From: Nitrococcus sp.
GTDB taxonomy: Bacteria > Pseudomonadota > Gammaproteobacteria > Nitrococcales > Nitrococcaceae
Direction: 5' to 3'
Assembly: GCA_030452365.1 (NCBI GenBank)
Contig: JAKDMK010000024.1
Span: 1 to 13,322, forward strand
Length of the DNA stretch: 13,322 nt
A program made the translations under genes and the position numbers. The notes beneath the pieces were generated by a model. It was not told the origin of the DNA. It saw only the letters and a program-made list of their open reading frames with translations, and searched no databases. This document shows, piece by piece, positions 1 to 5,087 of the stretch; position 1 is the first letter of the stretch, and each line of letters opens with the position of its first letter.

Positions 1-61
1 AGGCGTGAGCGAGTAGCCCGTGCATGAAAGAAATCACGTTGATCTCGGCGCCAATATGCAT
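1..61. other. Window edge, heptamer-repeat remnant
   Basis: No gene is seen here. The first 13 bases, AGGCGTGAGCGAG, are identical to positions 1143-1155, the right edge of the heptamer array that precedes the second promoter cassette. This suggests that both cassettes were preceded by the same repeat and that the rest of the left array lies outside the window. The bases between this remnant and the cassette do not align convincingly with the corresponding part of the other copy. Confidence 0.4.
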
Positions 62-75
62 GTCCACCACAAGGG

Positions 76-104
76 TTGACCGTATGCGCTCGCTCGGGTA
101 TTGA
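76..104 (+). promoter_or_regulatory. Sigma70-type promoter in cassette A
   Basis: The -35 box TTGACC (76-81) and -10 box TATTGA (99-104) are separated by exactly 17 bases. Expected transcription starts around 109-112, at the left arm of the inverted repeat. The same arrangement is kept in copy B. The promoter would give the TRL-like lipoprotein gene a leader of about 230 bases. A weaker alternative closer to that gene is CTGACG (288-293), an 18-base spacer, then TAAATA (312-317). Confidence 0.6.
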
Positions 105-108
105 TAGC

Positions 109-151
109 GTGGTGGACAAGCAACAAGTGTTGGGGGATGGACGTCCACCAC
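109..151 (+). promoter_or_regulatory. 5' leader stem-loop / operator, copy A
   Basis: GTGGTGGAC (109-117) and GTCCACCAC (143-151) are perfect inverted 9-mers. Within the loop, CAAC and GTTG around AAGT (121-132) can form an inner stem. Because the predicted transcription start falls on the left arm, the RNA could carry a hairpin at its extreme 5' end. Alternatively the arms, plus the third copy at 62-70, are half-sites for a DNA-binding regulator. Confidence 0.55.
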
Positions 152-167
152 CGCGGATTATCGCATG

Positions 168-189
168 AGCAACTGGGGTGCCAGTTGCT
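168..189 (+). other. Perfect 9-bp hairpin
   Basis: AGCAACTGG (168-176) and CCAGTTGCT (181-189) are perfect inverted repeats around a GGTG tetraloop. There is no T-tract, so it is not a standard terminator. It follows cassette A directly, where copy B has the Shine-Dalgarno and start codon of DUF3015. A 43-codon frame (ATG 165, TAA 294-296) runs through it with only a weak Shine-Dalgarno, so I do not call that frame a gene. Confidence 0.5.
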
Positions 190-340
190 GGACCGCAATA
201 GGTAGCAGTATGCCCCAAAAAGTGGTCAATCAGCCTCCCATCATAGGGTGGCGCTCGACCAAAAGTGTTATTACACTGTCCGACGAGCTGACGTAAGCGG
301 CAAACGGGATCTAAATAACAACATCAGGAGTGGAGTAAAC

Positions 341-652
341 ATGGAAAAGATCATCGCTGGGTCAATCATCGCCGCCTCGCTCGCACTCGGCGGCTGTGCC
401 ACGGCCTATCCGGTAGGGAGTTTGTATACCGACTTGAAGCTCCCGGTCAACGTAACGAGCAACACCGGCCAGCCCCTGAAAGTGGGTGTGGCCACCTGTC
501 AAAGCATCCTATCGTTCGTGGCTACAGGTGATTGCAGCATAGACGCCGCTAGAAAGGACGGTGGCATCACTGAGGTTCTCTACGTCGACTGGGACGCCAA
601 CAACATACTCGGCATTATCGGCAACTATAAGCTCACTGTTTACGGCAAATGA
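341..652 (+). CDS. TRL-like family small lipoprotein
   Basis: A 103-residue protein starting at ATG 341, preceded by GGAG in a good Shine-Dalgarno position; an upstream in-frame start is possible but lacks these signals. The N-terminus is a lipoprotein signal peptide with lipobox LGGC, so Cys19 would be lipidated. The next residue is Ala, not Asp, which predicts sorting to the outer membrane by the Lol system. The mature part is small, beta-rich and Gly-rich. It matches my memory of the TRL-like family: an early YTDLKLPV segment, a central KVGVATCQSILSFVATGDCS block, then a GGI-VDWD-LGI-Y ending. The molecular function of that family is not known to me. Two further Cys (in ATCQS and GDCS) could form a disulfide in the periplasm. 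It stands alone, about 174 bases downstream of promoter cassette A, which suggests co-regulation with the DUF3015 gene behind cassette B. Confidence 0.75.
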   Translation: MEKIIAGSIIAASLALGGCATAYPVGSLYTDLKLPVNVTSNTGQPLKVGVATCQSILSFVATGDCSIDAARKDGGITEVLYVDWDANNILGIIGNYKLTVYGK

Positions 653-880
653 GCGAGCACCGCTTCTAAAGTGGCACACTAATTGCGCGTGCACCCCTGT
701 CTTTGCGATGGGGGTGCCGCAGTGCTAGGCGTAGTCGCAAAGAGCGTTGATTGTCCCTTCTATTACAATAGTTGTCTGCTCTAGGCAGTATAACTCCCGC
801 CCCCATTGCACATAGCGCAGTTGAGAATGGCATTCCTCCCGCTAGACGCAATCCTTATCGGGGAACCCACGGTTATTAAA
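653..880. other. Non-coding stretch with a nested inverted repeat
   Basis: No convincing gene is seen on either strand. The notable content is the nested inverted-repeat structure at 691-743, annotated separately. From 744 to 880 the sequence is AT-richer with no recognisable motif until the MITE target duplication. Confidence 0.4.
691..743 (+). other. Interlocked inverted repeats, possible pseudoknot
   Basis: GCACCCC (691-697) pairs perfectly with GGGGTGC (711-717). Most of the loop between them, TCTTTGCGA (700-708), pairs perfectly with TCGCAAAGA (735-743), outside that hairpin. The two stems interlock, as in an H-type pseudoknot, or they are mutually exclusive hairpins. The structure begins 39 bases after the stop of the TRL-like gene and could protect the 3' end of its mRNA or terminate transcription, although no T-run follows. 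Confidence 0.45.
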
Positions 881-888
881 AGTATTTT
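881..888. repeat. MITE target-site duplication, left
   Basis: AGTATTTT occurs directly before the left inverted repeat and again at 1062-1069 directly after the right one. The match continues for three more bases on each side (GTA), which on the left belongs to the element end. The exact repeat indicates a fairly recent insertion. Confidence 0.65.
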
Positions 889-1061
889 GTAACTACTCAC
901 CCCCTTCCGCGCAGGATGCCGGTACAGAAAAGTCATCCTGCGCGCAGCGAAGCGGAGTCACAGGATCCACCGACTGGATTCTGCGACTTCGCCTGACGGC
1001 TCCGCGCAGAATGACAGTACGGAGAATGTATCCTACCCAAAAGGGGGGCGTGAGTAGTTAC
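889..1061. mobile_element. IS66-type MITE, 173 bp
   Basis: The ends are inverted repeats: GTAACTACTCAC followed by CCCCTT at 889-906, and on the other strand GTAACTACTCAC followed by GCCCCCCTT at 1041-1061. That is 12 perfect bases, then a C-rich stretch with a 3-base insertion. The element is flanked by the direct repeat AGTATTTT (881-888 and 1062-1069). From memory, IS66-family elements have ends starting GTAA and make 8-bp target duplications, which fits. There is no room for a transposase, so this is a non-autonomous derivative. Inside lies a large imperfect palindrome, so the whole element can fold on itself. Confidence 0.7.
932..1015. repeat. REP-like imperfect palindrome inside MITE
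   Basis: GTCATCCTGCGCG (932-944) faces CGCGCAGAATGAC (1003-1015) with one mismatch, and CAGGATCCA (961-969) faces TGGATTCTG (975-983) with one mismatch. The two halves are therefore inverted copies of one unit that begins GTCATYCTGCGCG and ends CAGRATCCA, with a five-base centre. Units of this type are widespread as dispersed extragenic palindromes in proteobacteria (recollection). It may be an independent element captured by or nested in the MITE. Confidence 0.6.
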
Positions 1062-1069
1062 AGTATTTT
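1062..1069. repeat. MITE target-site duplication, right
   Basis: This exact second copy of AGTATTTT directly follows the right inverted repeat of the element and completes the 8-bp duplication pair with 881-888. Confidence 0.65.
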
Positions 1070-1112
1070 GTAGTTTTGTTATTGCGTAATAGCTGTATAT
1101 TGAAGTTGTATT

Positions 1113-1150
1113 TGAGGCGTGAGGCGTGAGGCGTGAGGCGTGAGGCGTGA
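1113..1150. repeat. Heptamer tandem array TGAGGCG x5
   Basis: Five perfect head-to-tail copies of TGAGGCG (1113-1147) are followed by TGAGCGAG. The same edge sequence opens the window (1-13), and GGCGTGAG also occurs inside the right end of the neighbouring MITE (1047-1054). The units have no spacers, so this is a simple tandem repeat prone to copy-number slippage, not a CRISPR. It lies about 100 bases upstream of promoter cassette B. Confidence 0.9.
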
Positions 1151-1247
1151 GCGAGACAGGCAGCGTTTGCAACTTTCATGTTGAAAGATGGTCGATTACT
1201 GTGAGCGGCTTGCGGTCTTTCCGGACACTTGTAGTTCACCGCAAAGA

Positions 1248-1276
1248 TTGACCGTATGCACGCGCTGGCGTATTTA
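1248..1276 (+). promoter_or_regulatory. Sigma70-type promoter of DUF3015 gene
   Basis: TTGACC (1248-1253), a 17-base spacer, then TATTTA (1271-1276). The expected start is near 1281-1284, giving a leader of about 70 bases that begins with the stem-loop. Five of six bases match the -35 consensus and four of six the -10. Confidence 0.65.
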
Positions 1277-1280
1277 TAGT

Positions 1281-1323
1281 GTGGTGGGCAAGCTACAAGT
1301 GTTGCGTGATGGACGTCCACCAC
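1281..1323 (+). promoter_or_regulatory. 5' leader stem-loop / operator, copy B
   Basis: GTGGTGGGC (1281-1289) faces GTCCACCAC (1315-1323). Compared with copy A, the left arm has an A-to-G change that turns an A-U pair into a G-U pair, so the RNA stem is kept although the DNA palindrome is broken. This slightly favours an RNA role over an operator. The hairpin ends 16 bases before the Shine-Dalgarno site. Confidence 0.55.
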
Positions 1324-1349
1324 CCCCGATCACCGCATGGAGGAACAAC

Positions 1350-1853
1350 ATGAACAGCATGCGTAACCAACTATTGACGGCGACGGCGTTATTGGCGCTG
1401 TCGATGACAGGCCCCGCCCTCGCGGATAACAATATTGGCTGTGGTGTCGGTACCATAATCTGGGACGGTCAAGACGGCGTCGCCCCTATGATATTGGGGG
1501 CTACCACCAATGGCTCCTTCGGGAACCAGACTTTCGGTATCAGCTCGGGCACGCTGGGCTGCCAACAGGGCGGCACGGTGACCGCGGCGGCGCGGCTACC
1601 CATGTTCGCCGGCCATAACCTCGACGAGTTGGCCGGTGATATGGCTGCGGGGCGTGGTGAATCCTTGGATGTGTTGGCGAATCTCTACGGCATCCGCTCG
1701 GAGCCTGACCGGGCGGCATTCTCTGCGCTGACGCAAGCGCACTTCGCGCAGCTCTTCCCGAGCGAAAATGTCACGGCAGGGCAGGTGTTGGCCGAGCTTG
1801 AGTCGTTGATGGCCAATGATGCCCGCTTAGCGGACTATGTTCCCAAAGTCTAA
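1350..1853 (+). CDS. DUF3015 family secreted protein
   Basis: A 167-residue protein. The start ATG 1350 is chosen because GGAGGA (1339-1344) lies just upstream and a signal peptide follows at once: basic start, hydrophobic core, then ALA before Asp26 as the likely cleavage site. The mature N-terminus has the DUF3015 pattern: a Cys-Gly-x-Gly start, GQ-G-AP, then ILGATTNGSFGNQTFG and SSGTLGC, with two Cys that may form a disulfide. The C-terminal half is helical and acidic, ending in ARLADYVPKV. The biochemical function of the family is not known to me. It is likely transcribed from the cassette B promoter. A strong terminator-like hairpin begins 58 bases after its stop and overlaps the beginning of the next gene, so readthrough into the Lnb/DUF4105 gene may be limited or regulated. 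Confidence 0.85.
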   Translation: MNSMRNQLLTATALLALSMTGPALADNNIGCGVGTIIWDGQDGVAPMILGATTNGSFGNQTFGISSGTLGCQQGGTVTAAARLPMFAGHNLDELAGDMAAGRGESLDVLANLYGIRSEPDRAAFSALTQAHFAQLFPSENVTAGQVLAELESLMANDARLADYVPKV

Positions 1854-1892
1854 GCGCTTGCAGTTCGGGTCAATATCGAACGCCGTGCGTTG

Positions 1893-3863
1893 ATGCCGGC
1901 GGGCGATCAACGCCGAGGCCGGGTCTACGCCGGCCTCGGCCTTTTTTTTGGGCTCTGTGCTCTATTGCTCTCGTCAGGAGGGATTGCGGCGGCCTCGAGC
2001 GAAGCGGCTGATGTCTATCTAGCGGCGCTGCAGGCGCGTGCCAAGGCCCAACACCTCGCCGATAGCCCTTATTGGCACCGTTTGCTGCACTACCAACCGG
2101 ATTGGTTGGGGCCGGGAGTGACCAGCACGGTCGTCTCGCCCTGGTTTTTCTCCTCACTGCGCGGGCGCCATGACCCCGCTGCCGAGCTGCGCGCGACCCT
2201 GCGGGCGTTCTTTACACCAGAGCCGCGGGCGCCCCGCAATGAGCCGGCCCAATGCCTATGGGCGGCGCGCTATGCCTGGCTGGACAGTCGACTGCATTTC
2301 GATCCCCGGCGCTTGCCGCGCCAGGACTGTCAAGCGCTCACGCAATGGTTGCAGGCGCTTAATGTCGCCTCTGTAGCCGTGGTATTCCCAACCGCCTACC
2401 TCAATAGTCCGGCCTCTATGTTCGGCCACACGTTCCTGCGCCTCGATGCCCATGGCCAGGATCGCAGCCAGCGGCTGTTGGCCTACGCAGTCAACTACGC
2501 GGCCGACACCAATGAGCGCAACGGCGTGCTGTTCGCCATCAAGGGCATCTTCGGTGGCTATGCCGGTCGTTACGGACTCTATCCCTACTACGACAAGGTC
2601 AAGCAGTACGCGCGCATCGAAAATCGCGACCTATGGTCCTATCGGCTCAATTTTAGCCCCGAGGAAATTCACCGCCTGCTGCTGCATCTTTGGGAGCTCA
2701 AGGGCGCCGATCAGCCGTATTTTTTCTTTACCCGCAACTGCTCTCGCGAGCTACTGACCCTGCTAGGAGTGGCGCGCCCGCAGTTGCATCTTGCCGAGCG
2801 CTTTGATTTCTATACCATTCCAAGTGATACACTGCGTGCGTTGAGCGCGCAGCCCGGCCTGATAAGCAAGGTGAGCTATCGTCCCTCGCGGCGCACCGAG
2901 TTAGTAAATGACTACCGTCAGCTATCGGCGCCGGCGCGCCGTGTGGCGCGGGAGCTCGCCAGCGGACGGCTCGACCCGCAGGCGCCGGCCTTACAAGAGC
3001 TTTCAGACCGGGCGCGGGCCCGGGCGCTGCAGGTGGCCTATGTGCTGGCGCAATACCGTTTTGTTGCGGGCGAGCTATCACGCTCGCAAGGCGTCCCGCG
3101 GGCGCGGCGCATCTTGCTGGCACGCTCTCAGATTCCGCTTACCGCGCCGGTCTTTAGGCCCCCACCGCGCCCGGCCGTGGCGCCGGACGCAGGCCATGGC
3201 ACGGCTCGGATCGCCGTCGGTTTAGAAGCTGAGCAAGGGCGTGAGGATCTCTTCCTGCGGCTGCGTCCGGCTTATCATGATCTGCTGGATCCCCCCGGGG
3301 GTTATCAGGCCGGTGCCCAGATCAACTTCCTTGACGTTGGTCTGGCTTATCGACCGGACCAAGGGGTGCGTTTCCGCGATGCCAAGCTCATCGACATTGT
3401 CTCCATCAGTCCACGCACTGAGCTATTCTCACCAATATCCTGGCAGGTCGCTACCGGCGTGCGCCGGGCGCCGGCGGCGCCGCTGTTCGGCGCCCATCCA
3501 GGGCATGTAGGCTACTATCTCCAAGGCGGGCCAGGGCTTGCCTACGGCCGGCTGAACAAGCTCGTTGGCTACGGTTTTCTGCTCGGCAGCCTGGATGCCA
3601 ACCCTGGGCTTACCAACAGCCTGCGTGCTGGGGCTGGCCTTTGCCTCGGGGTATTGTCCTACCCGCGAGCGCACTGGTCGTTACTTGCCGAACTCGGCGG
3701 TCTTGGCTACGCGGCTACAGCCAATCGTTATTATTTATGGGGCCGTCTCGGGCTGCAGTGGCAGTTGGCACGCAATCACGGCTTGCGCCTGCGGTTGGCC
3801 CATGAGGCCACGCAGCAAGGCGGCTGGAATCGGCTGAGCTTGGGGTATCAGTTTTATTTTTAG
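1893..3863 (+). CDS. Lnb/DUF4105-domain protein with outer-membrane barrel
   Basis: About 656 residues from ATG 1893 (a TTG lies one codon upstream); neither start has a clear Shine-Dalgarno. Residues 1-35 look like a signal peptide: two Arg, a long hydrophobic core, then AAAS. Residues about 40-110 match the N-terminal partner domain, and about 155-300 the DUF4105 domain, now called Lnb N-terminal periplasmic domain: NSPASMFGHTFLRLD with His179, NYAADT, GIFGGYAGRYG, and TRNCSRELL with Cys283. His and Cys are the expected catalytic pair of an NlpC/P60-like fold. In Bacteroides, Lnb transfers an acyl chain to lipoproteins (literature recollection); that activity here is only inferred. From about residue 430 the protein is rich in alternating aromatic and Gly strands and ends in GYQFYF. 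A C-terminal Phe in this pattern is the BAM signal of outer-membrane barrels. It follows the DUF3015 gene; the overlapping terminator is listed separately. Confidence 0.8.
   Translation: MPAGDQRRGRVYAGLGLFFGLCALLLSSGGIAAASSEAADVYLAALQARAKAQHLADSPYWHRLLHYQPDWLGPGVTSTVVSPWFFSSLRGRHDPAAELRATLRAFFTPEPRAPRNEPAQCLWAARYAWLDSRLHFDPRRLPRQDCQALTQWLQALNVASVAVVFPTAYLNSPASMFGHTFLRLDAHGQDRSQRLLAYAVNYAADTNERNGVLFAIKGIFGGYAGRYGLYPYYDKVKQYARIENRDLWSYRLNFSPEEIHRLLLHLWELKGADQPYFFFTRNCSRELLTLLGVARPQLHLAERFDFYTIPSDTLRALSAQPGLISKVSYRPSRRTELVNDYRQLSAPARRVARELASGRLDPQAPALQELSDRARARALQVAYVLAQYRFVAGELSRSQGVPRARRILLARSQIPLTAPVFRPPPRPAVAPDAGHGTARIAVGLEAEQGREDLFLRLRPAYHDLLDPPGGYQAGAQINFLDVGLAYRPDQGVRFRDAKLIDIVSISPRTELFSPISWQVATGVRRAPAAPLFGAHPGHVGYYLQGGPGLAYGRLNKLVGYGFLLGSLDANPGLTNSLRAGAGLCLGVLSYPRAHWSLLAELGGLGYAATANRYYLWGRLGLQWQLARNHGLRLRLAHEATQQGGWNRLSLGYQFYF
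1912..1949 (+). terminator. Intrinsic terminator inside signal-peptide codons
   Basis: GCCGAGGCCGG (1912-1922) and CCGGCCTCGGC (1930-1940) form a perfect 11-bp GC-rich stem with a 7-base loop, followed at 1942-1949 by eight T. This is as good an intrinsic terminator as one finds. It lies 58 bases after the DUF3015 stop yet starts 19 bases inside the next gene, where its bases encode residues of the signal peptide. Either it attenuates the downstream gene, or the true start of that gene lies further downstream. Confidence 0.85.
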
Positions 3864-3942
3864 CGGGACACGCGCATGGGCTTGCTGGCCCGCTGACAGC
3901 ACCACTGATGTTTGCACAAGGATTGCCCCGCCCTCGACCTCG

Positions 3943-3968
3943 GCACCGCACACCGACAATTGCGGTGC
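3943..3968 (+). other. Hairpin in the leader of the patatin gene
   Basis: GCACCGCA (3943-3950) and TGCGGTGC (3961-3968) are a perfect inverted 8-mer around a 10-base loop, ending 37 bases before the patatin start. A competing pair is TTTGCAC (3911-3917) with GTGCAAA (3965-3971), which uses the same right arm. No T-run follows, so this is a possible leader structure or operator rather than a terminator. A second weak hairpin (AGCGGG 3862-3867 with CCCGCT 3889-3894) follows the stop of the preceding gene. Confidence 0.4.
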
Positions 3969-4005
3969 AAAGATTCGGAAGGCTCAGGCGTATGGAGGTC
4001 GATAC

Positions 4006-4932
4006 ATGGAGACGTATCGAATTTTGGCATTCGATGGCGGCGGCGTTCGCGGCGTGGTTACGGCCGTGTTACTGGAGCGTTTGCTCAGGTCCGCTCCCAA
4101 CCTGATCGAGGCGGCCGACCTGCTCGCCGGCACATCGAGCGGCGGTATCCTCGCCTTAGGTTTGGCCGGCGGCCTCTCGCCAGCGCAGTTGCGGCGGTTT
4201 TTTGAGACCATAGGGCCGGAGATCTTCCATCACAGCCGCCGGGTGTTCGACGCCGAGGCGGGTCAGGCGCCAGCCGCGCGCTATGACAACGAGGCGCTTG
4301 CTCGAGAGCTCCAACGCAGCCTCGGGGAGGCGGTTCGGCTCGCGGATCTGCGAAAACAGGTTCTCGTGCCGGCATTTGATCTGGACAACGAGGCGGCCGA
4401 TCCCGCAAAACGTAGTTGGAGACCCAAGCTCTTTCACAACCTTCCGGGCTCGGATGACGCCGAGCGGCGAATCTATCACGTGGCCCTCTACACGAGTGCG
4501 GCACCCACGTACTTTCCATCGGTCGATGGCTTTATAGACGGGGGCGTCTACGCCAACAACCCGAGCCTGGTTGCCCTCACCCACGCATTGGGCGCCCGTG
4601 GCGAGAATTCGGCACCGATTCAGCACAATTTTCGCTTGCTCTCGTTAGGTAACGGCACGGTGGCGAAGCATATCCCCGGTAGTCGGCACGACTGGGGATG
4701 TACCCAATGGCTTAGTGCCGGGCTGTTGGATCTGATCAATGACGCAGGCGTGGCGATTACCGATTTGCAGTGTCGTCAGATCTTGCGGGAGCGCTATTTC
4801 CGCTTCGCCCCGCAATTGCCGATGGACACGCAGGTCATGCTCGATGACAGTGCGAGGCTACCGGAATTGGTGGACTTCGCCCAACGCTTGGATCTCTCGG
4901 AGCTTGCCTCTTGGATCGAAGTGAACTGGTGA
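4006..4932 (+). CDS. Patatin-like phospholipase
   Basis: A 308-residue serine lipid hydrolase. ATG 4006 has GGAGGT a few bases upstream. The fold is shown by the oxyanion-hole motif DGGGVRG (residues 10-16), the nucleophile elbow GTSSG (42-46, Ser44), and the second dyad residue in DGG (Asp178) followed by VYANNPS. Enzymes of this fold cut acyl chains from phospholipids; the substrate here is unknown. There is no signal peptide or transmembrane segment, so it is probably cytoplasmic or peripheral on the inner membrane. It resembles short cytosolic patatins, including the type used as a CBASS effector, but no cyclase or other defence gene is present. It follows the Lnb-barrel gene by 142 bases on the same strand, with hairpins between. 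It could be a lipid-turnover companion of that gene or an independent unit. All key motifs are intact. Confidence 0.9.
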   Translation: METYRILAFDGGGVRGVVTAVLLERLLRSAPNLIEAADLLAGTSSGGILALGLAGGLSPAQLRRFFETIGPEIFHHSRRVFDAEAGQAPAARYDNEALARELQRSLGEAVRLADLRKQVLVPAFDLDNEAADPAKRSWRPKLFHNLPGSDDAERRIYHVALYTSAAPTYFPSVDGFIDGGVYANNPSLVALTHALGARGENSAPIQHNFRLLSLGNGTVAKHIPGSRHDWGCTQWLSAGLLDLINDAGVAITDLQCRQILRERYFRFAPQLPMDTQVMLDDSARLPELVDFAQRLDLSELASWIEVNW

Positions 4933-4971
4933 CTCTGGCGATATAGCCCTGCATTCCTCGTGCGCGGGAGT

Positions 4972-5084
4972 GTTCACCACGTGCAGCTTCGTTCTCCGTG
5001 AGTCCGCACACTGCGCTCGCTACGGCTTGTCTTGCAAAAAAAATGGCCTCCGGCGCGGCGTCGTGGGCGGACGTCAACAGGCCC
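4972..5084. repeat. Possible dispersed intergenic repeat
   Basis: This is the space between the converging patatin and ychF genes. Its right end contains GTCAACAGGCCC (5073-5084), found again exactly at 8527-8538 next to tRNA-Gln. Its left end has GTTCACCAC (4972-4980), close to the GTCCACCAC of the promoter cassettes. Internal inverted pairs include GTCCGC (5002-5007) with GCGGAC (5067-5072). The look is that of a dispersed extragenic element of about 110 bases, but only one nearly full copy is in the window. Confidence 0.35.
5036..5084 (-). terminator. Probable terminator of the ychF operon
   Basis: On the minus strand, GGCCT (5084-5080) pairs with AGGCC (5050-5046), with a partly paired GC-rich interior, and is followed by A and eight T (5043-5036). 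It lies directly downstream of the ychF stop, where the long minus-strand gene block should end. The closing stem is short, so confidence rests mainly on the T8 tract and the position. Confidence 0.45.
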
Positions 5085-5087
5085 TAG

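Larger units (their letters stand above)
62..167 (+). repeat. Promoter/stem-loop cassette, copy A
   Basis: This block aligns without gaps to 1234-1339. The 92-base core (76-167) is about 85% identical by eye to 1248-1339. It carries a -35/-10 pair, an inverted repeat, and an upstream GTCCACCAC (62-70) that repeats the right arm of the inverted repeat (143-151). Copy B leads straight into the Shine-Dalgarno site of the DUF3015 gene. Copy A has lost that junction and is followed by a different hairpin and the TRL-like lipoprotein gene. It is either a duplicated regulatory region or a relic of a second DUF3015-type gene. Confidence 0.75.
1234..1339 (+). repeat. Promoter/stem-loop cassette, copy B
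   Basis: This is the partner of 62-167, with the same length and order: upstream GTTCACCGC (1234-1242, a degenerate form of GTCCACCAC), promoter, inverted repeat, then CGCATG. In this copy the last bases run into GGAGGA, the Shine-Dalgarno site of the DUF3015 gene. This looks like the intact, ancestral arrangement. Confidence 0.75.

Noticed and set aside
691..743. Integron attC site
   Set aside because: The GTTRRRY/RYYYAAC core sites are not present at the ends and no integrase or cassette array is seen.
1113..1150. CRISPR array
   Set aside because: Seven-base units with no spacers and no cas genes; a simple tandem repeat.
4085..4626. Minus-strand open frames opposite the patatin gene
   Set aside because: They are by-products of high GC codon use in the patatin gene; Arg/Pro-rich and without family features.
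4006..4932. CBASS defence operon
   Set aside because: The patatin is similar to CapV-type effectors, but no nucleotidyltransferase or accessory gene is present.
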